Shown in pieces: positions 1 to 11,215 of a stretch of 64,000 bases of DNA (its first letter is position 1; every line of letters begins with the position of its first letter). This DNA comes from Cyprinodon diabolis. Taxonomy: Eukaryota; Chordata; Actinopteri; Cyprinodontiformes; Cyprinodontidae. Where the stretch lies: positions 1,710,456 through 1,774,455 of the forward strand of contig CM060062.1 of NCBI GenBank assembly GCA_030533445.1, given 5' to 3'. Below the pieces are notes generated by a model. It was not told the origin of the DNA. It did not search any database and was given only the letters and a program-made list of their open reading frames with translations. The translations under genes and the position numbers were made by a program.

Positions 1-1205
1 AAGAGGCTGGCTGTTCACAGAGCTCAGTGTCCAAGCACATTAATAGAGAGGCGAAGGGAAGGAAAAGATGTGGTCGAAAAAAGTGTACAAGCAAGAGAGA
101 TAACCGCACCCTGGAGAGGATTGTGAAACAAAACCCATTCAAAAATGTGGGGGAGATTCACAAAGAGTGGACTGCAGCTGGAGTGAGTGCTTCAAGAACC
201 ACCACACACAGACGTATGAAAGACATGGGTTTCTGCTGTCACATTCCTTGTGTCAAGCCACTCTTGAACCACAGACAGCGTCAGAAGCGTCTTGCCTGGG
301 CTAAAGAGAAACAGGACTGGGCTGCTGGTGAGTGGTCCAAAGTCATGTTCTCTGATGAAAGTAAATTTTGCATTTCCTTTGGAAATCAAGGTCCCAGAGT
401 CTGGAGGAAAAGAAGAGAGGCACTTCATCCACGTTGCTTGAAGTCCAGTGTAAAGTTTCCACAGTCAGTGATGGTTTGGGGTGCCATGTCATCTGCTGGT
501 GTTGGTCCATTGTGTTTTCTGAGGTCCAGGGTCAACGCAGCCACATACCAGGAAGTTTTAGAGCACTTCATGCTTCCTGCAGCTGACCAACTTTTTGGAG
601 ATGCAGATTTCATTTTCCAACAGGACTTGGCACCTGCACACAGTGCCAAAGCTACCAGTACCTGGTTGAAGGACCATGGTATCCCTGTTCTTAATTGGCC
701 AGCAAACTCTCCTGACCTTAACCCCATAGAAAATCTATGGGGTATTGTGAAGAAGAAGATGCAATACACCAGACCCAACAATTCAGAAGAGCTAAAAGCC
801 ACTATTAGAGCAACCTGGGCTATCATAACACCTGAGCAGTGCCACAGACTGATCGACTCCATGCCACGCCGCATTGCTGCAGTAATACAGGCCAAAGGAG
901 GCCCAACTAAATACTGAGTGCTGTACATGCTCATACTTTTCATGTTCATACTTTTCAGTTGGCCAACATTTCTATAAATCCTTTGTTTTTATTGGTCTTC
1001 AGTAATATTCTAATTTTCTGATATGATGAATTTGAGATTTTCATTTGTTGTCATTTGTAATCATCAAAATTAAACAAAATTAACATCTGAAATATATGAG
1101 TTTGTATGTAATGTATGAATATAATATACAAGTTTCACTTTTTAAATGGAATTACTGAAATCAATCTACTTTTTCATGATATTCTAATTTTAAGACCAGC
1201 ACCTG
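1..1205 (+). mobile_element. Tc1/mariner element, 3' part (left edge cut off)
   Basis: The right end reads GACCAGCACCTG and is followed by TA at 1206-1207, the target dinucleotide of Tc1/mariner. Two related AT-rich blocks with 'atattctaatttt' lie at about 1000-1025 and 1175-1195, as expected for the outer and inner direct repeats inside Tc1 ends. The left inverted repeat is outside the window. A different Tc1 lineage lies at 35007-36254; the two end sequences are unrelated. Confidence 0.9.
3..917 (+). CDS. Tc1-like DDE transposase, N-terminus outside window
   Basis: This encodes a Tc1 transposase, a nuclear enzyme that binds the element's ends and performs cut-and-paste transposition into TA. 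The frame is open from base 3, so the true start is upstream; GTG at 27 only looks like a start. From the left come the end of the paired-like DNA-binding region (CGRKK, then HKEWTAAGVSASR), then the catalytic core with SDES, QQDLAPAH and [12 protein letters not shown]. The second D and the E have the DD34E arrangement of the family. It ends with GGPTKY, a usual Tc1 C-terminus. About 300 codons are seen of an expected 340. No stop or frameshift is visible in this part. Whether the element is active depends on the unseen 5' end. Confidence 0.92.
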   Translation, partial: EAGCSQSSVSKHINREAKGRKRCGRKKCTSKRDNRTLERIVKQNPFKNVGEIHKEWTAAGVSASRTTTHRRMKDMGFCCHIPCVKPLLNHRQRQKRLAWAKEKQDWAAGEWSKVMFSDESKFCISFGNQGPRVWRKRREALHPRCLKSSVKFPQSVMVWGAMSSAGVGPLCFLRSRVNAATYQEVLEHFMLPAADQLFGDADFIFQQDLAPAHSAKATSTWLKDHGIPVLNWPANSPDLNPIENLWGIVKKKMQYTRPNNSEELKATIRATWAIITPEQCHRLIDSMPRRIAAVIQAKGGPTKY

Positions 1206-1207
1206 TA

Positions 1208-2650
1208 TATCAGAGCTAAACAGAGGATGAAGCCGTGGAGACGGAAGGAAGTGAATCTGACCATAAAAATGAATTGTTGTAATCCTCCTTTCCCTGACTG
1301 TTCCTAACTGATCCAGTAGCCATGCTCACCTGTTCAGTCTAATTATCTACACCTGAGCTCTGCAGCTCTGGACCAAGTCAATGAAATCATGTTTCTGCCC
1401 TCTGGTCCATCTCTCTGACCCTCCTTTGGGATTTCCTTCACTGTCAGTTTTAATGGTTTTCACCTTCTGCTACTTTCTGGCTCCTCTCAGCCCAACAGAT
1501 TTGTGTTTGTGACCCAACTTTGATCCCGATAGAGAAGAACTGGATCTGCTGAACTTTTCCTGTTTCCTCTGGATTCATCTAGTTAAACTAGACTCTGTGA
1601 TTATTCCGTGACACCCTCTCTGTTCGCCTCCATCTGCTGCAGATCCTCCAACGTGTCCTGAGCTGCTGGCTTCCTGATTCCTAAATTAAGCCCAAATTCT
1701 TTATAAAGAATATCTTAGCCAGTTATATGAACTTTGTATCAAATTAATTTAGGATAAAGCATTTCTCACTGTCTCTGAGTGCGCGCTGTATCTTCACACG
1801 CTAACATGTTGTTTGTAAATATGCTGCAGACATTTGAGCTGAACAATGAAACAGTGATTAAAGAGACGATAAAACAAGCAGTGGGCAGATTAGATGTCAT
1901 AAAAGCTGTTGATCGGCTGTAAACATCTCAATAAAGCAGAGATGCATGGATTGTTAAAGCAGCAGAGATTAGTGGCTGTAGGGCCCTGCAGAAATGTCCC
2001 CAGCTTTGCCAGGTCAGCTATACGATCAGCAACGCCTGCCGGGATACGAGAAGCACAGCTTCACATGGAGGCACAGAAACAATACAGAAGAGGTTCATCT
2101 CACAGACGAGCAGGAGAACAGAGGATGTAGATCTTTATAGTTCATGATTCATTCAGGAAGATCTCTTTAACATGACGAAAACAAACTATATGAAATATTT
2201 CTGCTTTTTTCCGTTATGGTTTTATGACATTATGAGAGTTTCTTTCTGTTTCACTCCTACAGACTCTCCAGATCCCCTCCTGATTTCAGCCTGAAGCTGA
2301 GAAAAGGCAGCAGTGTTGAAAATCCGATTCAATCAGAGAACATCCGTTTCATTAGAACAGGAGTCTGGCTTTCCTGCGCATGAAGGTACGACAGCAGCAG
2401 GCCGACGATCCCTGGGATGAAAGTTACAGGTTGGGATTGGATGGGGTGGGTGTTTAAGGAGTGGATTAATATCAGCTGATGATAGGGTGATGAGTGGGAG
2501 GGTCCTGAAAGTGGAACCAGTTCATTCCTCAAACAATGCACTAATACGACCAGCACCTTCCTGTCACCCTGTTTGTTGTTCTGAAAAGTTTTCACAGGCT
2601 AATTTTGGGTCCAAACCTCCAGATCAGAGTAGAGAGCTGTAATATAATTA
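1208..2650. other. No gene seen
   Basis: AT-rich, apparently unique sequence. The longest ORF (1909-2130, 73 codons) has no recognisable domain, no Kozak-like context and no splice logic, so it is not called. No inverted or tandem repeat was noticed. Confidence 0.5.
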
Positions 2651-2707
2651 CCCCCCACCCCCCCCCACCCCACCCCCCCCCCCCCCCACCCCCCCCACCC
2701 CACCACC
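2651..2707. repeat. C-rich low-complexity tract
   Basis: About 57 bases of almost pure C broken by single A residues. The minus strand has many G runs and could form G-quadruplex DNA. Length is likely polymorphic. Confidence 0.9.
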
Positions 2708-3474
2708 AGCTCCTTTATCTTCCCACATGAACCTTATTTGCTTTGGAATCAGGAGTTTTTCCTCTGCACTTCAAAAAGGCTTTTGAAGCACGGAGAAAGA
2801 AAACTTTCCATGAATTCAAACATTCGGCTGAAGTTAGAAATCTATCTGAGGCTAACGGTCAGCCTGACTCTGATCAGACAAATATAAGGAGACGCCATAA
2901 ACCAGGAGCAGACGTTTCTCTCTCGGAGCTGGCTGGGATTATTTCATTAAATCTAACAGGTTGTTTATCCAAACGTAGAAAAGTTTTCTCACAAATGAGG
3001 CAGCATCTATGTCACCTGCTGATCTCACTCATTTATCTACCGGGAATCTGGGTTAAAGGATTTACAGCTTTAAGTTTGTCTCTCTGCGTATTTAGTGTCT
3101 GTTTGTAACATATAGAAAGTTTAGTTAACATTATCCAGAACTGCTCTTGTTAATTTGGAGATAAAATGGATGTTTATAAATAAACTAAAGTCCGGATTAT
3201 TCTAGACCACTGATGTTCAGAGCTCTACTGACCCGTCTAAAATAGAACAACTCTAAAAAAGAGATTCATCCTTTGTTTCTGTTAAATATCCTTAAAGCAA
3301 AAGTCCGGTCAGCAGGAAATAATCAGTGGATCATTATTTATACCTAAAACTAAAATGTTTGCGGTAATTTAATGAATTTAGTGTTAATCTGTAAGAAAAT
3401 AAATGCATTTTTATTCCAAGATCACCGAGTGTGGGAGCAGCGATTTTTGCCCAAATATAGTAGCCCCTCCCTCC
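2708..3474. other. No gene seen
   Basis: A 121-codon ORF at 2743-3108 shows no family motif and no codon-bias contrast visible by eye. Not called as a gene. Confidence 0.4.
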
Positions 3475-3817
3475 TGCCATCTTCCAGCAGTGACGTCACG
3501 GTGCGGTAAGCCTAGCGCCATTCTCCCCGCTTTACAAGCTAAATCAATGGGAACTACTAGACACATCTGCAATCAACAACAATTATTGAAGATTTCCAGA
3601 GGACTTCACCATTGAAATTCACCAGAGCTATAGTGAAACTGACAATACCCACGTGCATGGCAGCTGGATGCTGGAATACATCGGGTAAAAGTGAAAAAAA
3701 GAGTTATTCCACCTTTCTGATTCCTGATCCTCCACGGACGGGTTGGTCGTTGGATCGCCAACTTGAAGAGGGAGGATTTGCCATCGAACTTCTGGCCAAA
3801 AACACGCAATATGTAGC

Positions 3818-4400
3818 CAGTGGCGGCTGGTGAAAAATATTTTTGGTGGGGCTGATATATGTCTCCAACTAATTTGGAATAAGAATTCAAATAAACAATT
3901 GGACACTACATACAATTTAACAGTAATGATTTAATTTACTATATAATAACAGTAACAGTGATGATTTGGGTCACTGTGACGGGGTTCTTTGGCCTCCAAG
4001 AATCCAGGCTCAGTCGGGTTACCGGTGTTGGTGATTTATTGTGCTCAAAAACTCAAAACAGGGTGCAAAAGAAATTAAACATATAAAAGATCCTCTGGGC
4101 CTCAGCCTCCCTCCAGTTACCAGCAATGTAACAAAGGAATAGAAAACAGAAATGGCCGCTCTTCTTCCCACAGCCCTCATTAAATAGTTTAAGCCCCTAC
4201 AGCCTTATTTCTGATTTCTTCTCATTAATCAGTTTTGTCCATATATTACCTCCACAAACAATTGATGTACAAAAACAAATAATTTTTACAACTGAATTCT
4301 TTTACACAGATTCATTGACTCATTCAATTACACCAAACTGGGTTTGAACCCAGCAAAGACGCAGCCAGACTGAAAATGACAAGTCCCCGTAGCATAAACA

Positions 4401-4453
<53 letters not shown>

Positions 4454-5153
4454 CTAACCCCACTGAAATATTAAGTGTGCACCCTCAATACGCCAGCAGG
4501 TAACCAGGAACAGCTTGTGTGTTTTAAGTTAATGGAGCTACTGGGCTCAGCGCGAGCGGATTGGTCCTCACAAACACAGTATAACAGGAATGTGTGTGAG
4601 GCATGCAAAGTTTTCAGCGACGAGGTGGATTCGTCACAGTCACAATAACCATGACATGAAATTTTCCTAACCTACAACAGGGATGTTCTTCTGGCAAATG
4701 GGTAGATAAATAAGGATGTCACCGAATTTGGTGGAAGCTGCATCTCGCTCGTTACGTTCGCCATCTTCCCTCTAATTGTCTGCACCTGCGCTTGGGTTCA
4801 GAAGCCTGTTAAAGTGCAGTATTTTCAGAGCCCCAAGACCATAAAGTTCTGAGACGCTGATTGGTCATTAAATTCACCTAGCAATACTACATGATTGACA
4901 GATTCTCTGCACATGTGGGGCTGTCTGATCACATCTCCAAGACAGAGACGGTAGGAGTCTGTCTGTGGAAATCCACAAATGAATGACAGTAGGTAGGGAA
5001 ATGTAGTTTATATAATTTGTTTTGCTTATAGGTACACACTCTAGAGAGTAAAACTGACATTTATGAGTTAATTTCTAAAAATATATTTTACGTTTCTCTC
5101 TTCTTATCAGGGAGGGCGGTGCCCCAGCGCCCCCTATGGGCCGGCCGCCACTG
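3818..5153. mobile_element. Non-autonomous hAT element with perfect 8-bp TSD
   Basis: The ends are CAGTGGCGGCTGG (left) and CCGGCCGCCACTG (right), 12 of 13 matching as inverted repeats and of the hAT CAG(T/G)GGCGG type. The 8-bp target duplication TATGTAGC is exact at 3810-3817 and 5154-5161. The 1336-bp interior has no transposase ORF and includes a CA microsatellite. It must depend on a transposase supplied elsewhere. Confidence 0.92.
4404..4451. repeat. (CA)n microsatellite
   Basis: About 24 uninterrupted AC units inside the hAT element. Confidence 0.97.
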
Positions 5154-5379
5154 TATGTAGCCAACATTTGGAAGAAGAATGTTTTCAAGATGACTTGGAT
5201 AATAGCGCGTTGTGACAAACACCAGATACAGCACTGGGACTTGATCAACAGCCGATACCGCACCGTGACGTCACTAACCAGTAGGTGGCAGTAGTGTTCT
5301 TTGACAAACATGGATGCCTCCAGTAAAGCACATTCACATGAAAATTACTCTAAATTATTATCATTAAGATCATCATTAT

Positions 5380-5935
5380 TGTTGGGATCTGGGGATGTAC
5401 CACGTTTCTCCAGCAGAGTGCGCCGTGGGTCTCCTGGGCTGGAGCCCTCCAGCACACCTGGAGCTCGTCAGCCCATCAGGAGACCTTCCCTACATAAGCA
5501 GCTGCCATGATGAGCTTAACCTGCCTTCCAGCCCTGGTGAGCCAAACCTGAAGATCCCAATCTGGATTCCTCCTGCTGCTCTCAGAGAAGAGCTGGAAAC
5601 TCTGATCAAGGTCTGCCATTCATAGTCAGAAGCTAGACGCTGCTTGTGCACTCTGCTGAACCAACAGTCTCTGGACCCAACGGTTCCCTCTCTCACAAGT
5701 TAAGCCTGGACTTCTTCAAGGTAGACTCTGAATTATCTAAAGACTCAATTAATCATCTGACTGCCTGGCTAATCAAACTGTCCGTCTCTGCAGACATCAG
5801 TGAACCCAACCCGGACAAGTACCTGAACCAGTTCATGTCTTTGTGTGAAAACCTTTGTCAATAAACTCTGTTAAACTTTTACTCAGCCTCCGTTTGTGTT
5901 CTGCATGCGGGTTTAGCCTTAAACCAATCATGACA
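5380..5935 (+). mobile_element. Solo Gypsy LTR with perfect 5-bp TSD
   Basis: Starts TGTTGGGATC and ends CATGACA, like the LTRs of the full element at 39576. The exact duplication ATTAT lies at 5375-5379 and 5936-5940. It shares the 'ccagcagagtgcgccgtgg' block and the AATAAA-containing R region with the 39.6 kb element but is about 150 bp shorter and clearly more diverged. A solo LTR is the product of recombination between the two LTRs of a former provirus-like insertion. Confidence 0.93.
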
Positions 5936-6012
5936 ATTATCATTTCAAAATAATAGCAACAGCAGCAAAGAAAATATATTGTTAGTGTGGAATAACTATA
6001 TACAGCAGTAGC

Positions 6013-6980
6013 CATTGAAAATGGTCCTTCCCAGTCAAACGGCAGCCGAATGGAAGCCCACTTCCCTGCTAACCTGACTCCGCCAGATGGATTTGCTCCG
6101 CATATCCATCTGGAAACCTTCCGTTGAATTAATTTTGGGAAGGGGTGAAAATACTGGTTAGCTGATTGGCCTATGTTGGTGATAGACGGGCCAAATAAAC
6201 CAATCAGATCAACGAAGCATATGAGGTACTAACAGAGCGACGACGAAGAGGAGCCAATTGATAGATCAAACTCTTGTGGAAACCAGTCGGGAGAAGAGCA
6301 AAAACATCTTTTCCTCTGATAAAGCCTCCAGAGCAGTGTTTTGCTCTTCTTTCAGTGAAGAAATACTCTGTAATTCCAATAAAACTTGCTCGATAGCCAC
6401 GCTAACGCTAGTTTCATCGGCTGAAGCCGCCATGTTCTTTAGACTGAACTGTCGCGCTTCTCGTTGCGTCACACCTCAACCCGCCTCAAAGCCAACGCTG
6501 ATTGGACGTTCGTTTGGTGAACGGCTCCAAATTTTCTTTAACGGAGAGTCTCCAGACTGATTAGCAAGTGAAATCTTGAAAGCTCGCGAGATCAGGATGG
6601 TCTCACGAGGCTACTTCCCTGCAACTCCCAGCAGAATCCCGTCCATCTTCCAGCCACTGCAGTGACATCCTCTTGCATATTTTTTTACTCTGACTCCACC
6701 CTTTCACTGAATTACAGGATCTGCCCAGGAGATGGAGCTTCTCTTTAGATCTTAATGGCCACAAATCACGACAAAAAAATATATTTGGTACAAAGATTGA
6801 TGTTTAAAAAGGAATGTTAGAGGAACAGCCAAGAATCCATCAATAAATGAATTTAGCAATCTGCTGGTGTTTTCAATCCTTCCTGCTTTAAAGCTCGCCA
6901 ACAAGATTCTGTAAACAAACAGGCCCAGAGCATCATAGATCATCTGCCGGGGTCGTGCTTTATTTAAAGTCTCAATAAAG
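6013..6980 (+). repeat. Dispersed repeat, paralogue of 60430-60720
   Basis: Outside the inserted 544-bp element, this sequence aligns closely with 60430-60720, for example 'tttactctgactccaccc', 'tctttagatcttaatg' and 'gtacaaagattgatg' in the same order. It is non-coding. The two copies act as a filled and an empty site for the insertion at 6070. Confidence 0.85.
6070..6613. mobile_element. 544-bp DNA transposon, 9-bp TSD, MITE-like
   Basis: The element begins TAACCTGACTCC and ends ACGAGGCTA, so its ends are short inverted repeats of the type TA(A/G)CCT. The 9-bp duplication CTTCCCTGC is exact at 6061-6069 and 6614-6622, and the uninserted paralogue at 60430 has this 9-mer only once. A 9-bp duplication points to a Mutator-like or related superfamily rather than hAT (8 bp). 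No transposase ORF. Confidence 0.85.
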
Positions 6981-8132
6981 TTGATCTGTATATTTTATTG
7001 TTGTCATTTCTGTTCTCTAACGTTGTTAGAAAGACCTGCAGCAGTTTGGAGAGTTTTTACCTTCATTCCTGTTTTCTGTCAGCATGGTGGCAGGATGAAC
7101 TCCTGCTGCTGTGTAGGACACCTTTCACTGCATCAGGCCCAAAAAGCGGCCATAATCATGGTTGGCGTTAAAACTGGCTGGATAAAAATGCAGGTCCGAT
7201 ATTGGATTCTGCATTGCTAATCGGTGCTGTTCTGTCACTAACAGGACAGACGGTGACGGCGATTTGTACATGAAGCAGACAGCCATGTTGGAGCAGGCAG
7301 ATTTCAGGAGGCGCTGACCCACTAATGTTCTTCCGCTTGGCTTCAGCTCAGAGAGTAAATAGCAGCCATCGCCACAGGCTGCAGACGGCCCTGCTGGTTC
7401 AGCCCTCGTCTCGCCTTACCTTCCTCTTTCTGTGTCGGATTACATCTTTCTGTGAAGCCAATAAAATGCTCAAATAAATCAACAAGATAAAAACCACAGG
7501 AATATTCAGTAAAAGTTTGTTTAGAACTAAATAATCTGAACATTTTAGCAGCAGGACTTGTTACCTAAAGACCATCAACACTGCATAGATATGAGCCACA
7601 TAGATCTGCAGGCTAAGCACTGCCCCCTGTTGGTCAAGTTAGAAAAAAGATGCTTTGTGACTGAATAAAAAAAAATATTGAAAATTTTGAGGTGTTTTTT
7701 CATAGTAGGTTCTTTATCAGTGTTCCTGTAATCTAATAAGTTTCGAAACTCATAAAAAAAAGAGTACCACTGATAATCTTAATCTTAATAATCTTAATTC
7801 ATCCCTTAGTTGACGTGATGGTTTCCTCATGGGATTTATTCGGACATCTAAGGGTCAAAGTTCCACTTTAATAACTAAATACTAACTTGGAAATAGAACA
7901 AAGTGGACTGCTGCAGTAAAACTGAAAGGCTGCCTTTACAGAGACACCAAGATTTTGCTTTTATTTCAAACAGTTCAAGAGAAAAATCTAAATAACTTTG
8001 GGTGTCAAAGGTTAAAAAAGAACTGAAAATAAGGTCATATTTAAACCAACTAGAATATAAACCGTTCTCTCTCTTTTCCAGTTAATACAACAAAGATTTT
8101 CTTTAAAAACTTCGGGTTTAATAAGAACTAAT
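6981..8132. other. No gene seen
   Basis: Only short ORFs without motifs. No inverted or tandem repeat structure noticed. Confidence 0.4.
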
Positions 8133-8740
8133 CAGGGGTGGATTTAGGAAATGTGGGGCCCTAGGCAAAGACAGGCAGGGGCCCCTCTGAACTGAGAACA
8201 CATCAAACAGCCCCATTCTCCAGATAGAGAAATGTTAATAGAATAGACATCCATTATCTGTTCTAGGTTGTGTCCCTCTCTTCTTGTCCCTTTTCTTCTT
8301 GTTTTCCTCTCTATGTTTTGTACTCAGCTGACTTTTCATGCTGTCTCTAAAGGAATGAAAGATTTTTTCCAAGCACTAAGCTCACTTAGCTGATTGCTCC
8401 TTCCTGTGTTTCCAAAAAGGCCAAAGTAAATAACCCAGTCCTTCTTTTCACTGTAGACAAGCCATGATCTGCTTATCTGTTCTCCATTTTTCATTTGGAT
8501 GAAATAATAGCTGCATGAATCATGACAGCAGACAAGATAGAGGAGAGCAGGAGGCGGGGTTACCAATCTACTTGCTCTGGAGAGCAGAGTTCGCTGCTTT
8601 TAGATGTTGTCTCCAAAGTCTCCAGTAGCAGAAAAAAGTCTCTAGATTTGGCGCTAGGAGCTTTTTAGAAATCAAAGTGCTAGAGGGGTCTGAAAAGTGG
8701 CTAAATATAGCGACTAAAGCGCTAAGTTGGCAAATCAAAC
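8133..8740 (-). mobile_element. hAT-derived element with TTF-like ORF, copy 1 (3' truncated)
   Basis: Begins CAGGGGTGGATTTAGG, a hAT-type end, and runs through 'gtggggccctaggc'. It is nearly identical to 15657-16265 and to the reverse complement of 14165-14766. Homology stops at about 8735, inside the element, so the other end is missing. Confidence 0.85.
8336..8566 (-). pseudogene. TTF-finger-like N-terminal fragment of a hAT transposase, copy 1
   Basis: The 76-codon ORF contains RSWLVYSEKKDWVIYFGLFG and a later AWKKSF. This matches the pattern RxWLxYSxxxDxVxCFxCxLFG...WK found at the start of TTF-type zinc-finger (ZMYM1-like) hAT transposases. The two Cys of the CFxC core are missing, so zinc binding is unlikely. 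The protein is identical to copy 3 and differs at one residue from copy 2. It is a relic of a larger transposase, amplified as part of the element. Confidence 0.65.
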
Positions 8741-10469
8741 TGCATATTTAAAATAACCTTGATAACAAAACCACAGTTTTTCAGGTTTTATTAGTTTGAG
8801 TCCAGTTGCCTGCAGACAGAGCTTTAGTTCTGGTTTAGTTCGGGTTCTTTTATTTTTATCTGGCTCAGATTAGACCGGATTACTTCTGCAGGGAGTGAAT
8901 TCTGCAGGTCAACCAATCAATTCAATCTGATAGAAAACAAAGAGGTGGATTAAAAATAATCTGACTTCAGTGGATAGACTCTAAGATGCCTTCAGGGGGA
9001 TTTGCTGTAAATTGGTGATAAATGAATAAACTGATTCAGCTCATATGTATATTAAATTAATCAAAATCAATAATCAGTGTCAGATTTGAGGCTTTAAACA
9101 CTTTATTTATTTATGTTTATGTTAAAATGAATGACATTTATTGGGAACTGAACATTTTAATCCAATTTAATGTTCAGCCTGTAATCAATCGGTTTTTCTT
9201 GTGGTACATGATTGTTTGTTTGAAATATTTTTTGATCTATCATGATTTTTTTTTATTATTTGTCTGAAATAAATTCCATTCATGAATTCTTTGATAAATA
9301 ATCTGAACCACGCAGGAGGACAATGATCACGGTCTTTTTAGCAATTTTTTCTTTTTCTTTTTACAATCAAACACGGTATACTGGTTTCAATAGACTCATT
9401 TTAAGTCTGAAAAGAGACAGAAAGATAAGCTGTAATTAGAAAAATTATTATTTAATTCAGTTTGTTTATACAGGTATGCATTTAAGACTCTCAGTAAAAA
9501 ATGTTCATAAATATCTGTTCTATATATTTATTACGTCTCTGTAATTAGAAATGATGAAAACAGCATCGTCAATAAATAAATCCATTACAGAGGGAAACAA
9601 ACAGGCTTTAATGATGAAACCAATTAAAAAGAACAGAACTAGATTCAGACTTTTTTCAGACAAGTTGACTGTTTTTGTATAAACAGAAACAGCATAAAGG
9701 TTTTCTTTTTATCACAAACCAATTTCTAAAAAAGAGCGTAAAACGAGTTTGGATTATCCCAGTAAAGTTGAAAGAGTCTATTTTTTTCTAAGGAGACTTT
9801 TGTTTCTGAAGCAAGAAGCTCAGATCAGCATTATCCTTTCTGCAGTCGTCCTTGTTTGAGCTTTTCTGCTTTTCTTCATTCATTGTGATATTTGGATTCA
9901 GCAGAGATGCGTAACGCTCCATCGATGACAGACAGAAGAATCTGCCTACATGGATGCATATCGACTGGAAACCAAAGCTGAGCTGGTGATGAAACAGGTT
10001 TCCTCTGTCTCACTTCAGGATTCGTGTTCAATATATACAGCTCCTCTATGCCCCGCCCTCTTTATGCACGGGAGAAAAACACAAACACCCTGCTTGCATG
10101 TAAATAGACTCCAATAGACTCAGAGAAGGGTTGAGAAATATGTGCGCGATGTTCAGTTAATCGGATCGAAATAAATGATGTCAGAAGATCTGATAGATTG
10201 ATCCTGATTATCCTATCAGTGAAAGAAAGATTAAATGTTCGATTCTTTCACACTTTCCAGCCATGCTGATATGTTATCAACAGATAACGAGACCTTTGTC
10301 TATGTTGCATGTTTTTCATGTAGCAACTGGTTAGATGTTTGATCTTTTCAAGATTGTTAAATAAAAGTTGATGAACATAAAAGTTTGACTTTGTTTTTTT
10401 TACAAAGAAATAAGTTTGTTAAATTATTCGATTTTTTTATTATTAATAGTTAACCAGTCATCATATTGC
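8741..10469. other. No gene seen
   Basis: AT-rich sequence without ORFs of note or obvious repeats. Confidence 0.4.
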
Positions 10470-10867
10470 TTAAGCAACACCTTAAGCCCAGAGGGGCCGG
10501 TACAGGGCCCCACTGACACCTGCTCATGTTTATCTATTTATAGAAATGGTCAAACCCAGTCACATGGTGTTTCATCCACACGCCTTTCAAATGGGGCTTT
10601 AAAATTTCTAAAACATGTTTCAAATTTTCTTTTTCACAAATACGTTTTGTTTTATAGATGTGTAAACAACAGCTACAGCAGACCTTTCCAAGGAGGGATC
10701 GGAGGTCATGGTGCGACCATTTCAGCTGATGTAACCTGGATGCGTTACATAAGCTGGTCTGTTATTCTTATTTTATATCCAGTTTGCTGATATTATTGGT
10801 AAATTTCAATGAAACAACGACTAAATCTGAGGAGAAAAGGCTTTGCTTTATGCAGAAAGTCTCCCAT

Positions 10868-11000
10868 ACACTGAAAAAAAATCAAGCAACTATTTCTGAC
10901 ATTTTCTCAATCATATTTAGTTACTTTAACAAATTTTTTCATGTTAAAATGGTAGGATATAAAACAATTGTGTTAAAGTAACTTAATATGATAAAGTAGA
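10868..11000 (+). repeat. MITE copy, diverged (family of 55878-56038)
   Basis: Shares 'acactgaaaaaaa', 'aatcatatttagttacttta' and 'aaacaattgtgttaaa' in order with the palindromic MITE at 55878. Its right inverted repeat is degenerate. Confidence 0.7.
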
Positions 11001-11215
11001 TACCAAAAACGGATGCGTTATTTTTATTTTTTCTTATTTTTATGAGTGGAAAAATGCATTTTCACACTTTAGGCCTTGTTTTAAAATCACCTTTCCTCCT
11101 AGAACTCTGCCCATGCTTCAACTTATTTAGTCCAGATTAGCTTGACTTATCGTCTAGATGTGAATCAATAAACTCTGAGGGTTCATTGAGAGCTTCTAAG
11201 TTCACCCGATCCCAG

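Larger units (their letters stand above)
3612..5215 (+). pseudogene. THAP zinc-finger domain remnant, frameshifted and interrupted
   Basis: A THAP domain is a C2CH zinc finger (C-x2-4-C-x35-53-C-x2-H) that binds DNA. Here CMAAGC (frame of 3612) supplies the first Cys pair. WIANLKRED, a typical THAP helix, follows at 3751 in another frame. ICSQH supplies the C-x2-H pair at 3809 in the third frame and is followed by EEECF, like the usual CSEHF/DCF end. The spacing between the second and third Cys is about 140 nt (about 47 codons), inside the family range. Two frame changes are needed, and a hAT element (3818-5153) splits the CxxH motif itself. After the hAT the frame runs on to a stop at 5213-5215. 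It cannot encode a working finger as it stands. Confidence 0.7.
3475..5290. mobile_element. Small inverted-repeat unit containing a THAP fragment
   Basis: The left end (3475-3508) and the reverse complement of the right end (5257-5290) both begin TGCCA and share the exact 19-mer AGTGACGTCACGGTGCGGT; overall about 34 bp match imperfectly. Without the later hAT insertion the unit is about 470 bp and holds little more than a THAP-domain remnant. THAP domains are the DNA-binding part of P-type and Kolobok transposases as well as of host genes, so this may be a non-autonomous transposon. I could not find a clear target-site duplication outside the repeats, so the class is open. The palindrome TGACGTCA also matches a CRE site. 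Confidence 0.5.

Noticed and set aside
425..949. 174-codon minus-strand ORF
   Set aside because: Antisense shadow of the Tc1 transposase.
1909..2130. 73-codon ORF as a gene
   Set aside because: No motif, no start context, no neighbouring exon; expected by chance.
2743..3108. 121-codon ORF as a gene
   Set aside because: No recognisable domain; the sequence around it looks non-coding and it lies next to a low-complexity tract.
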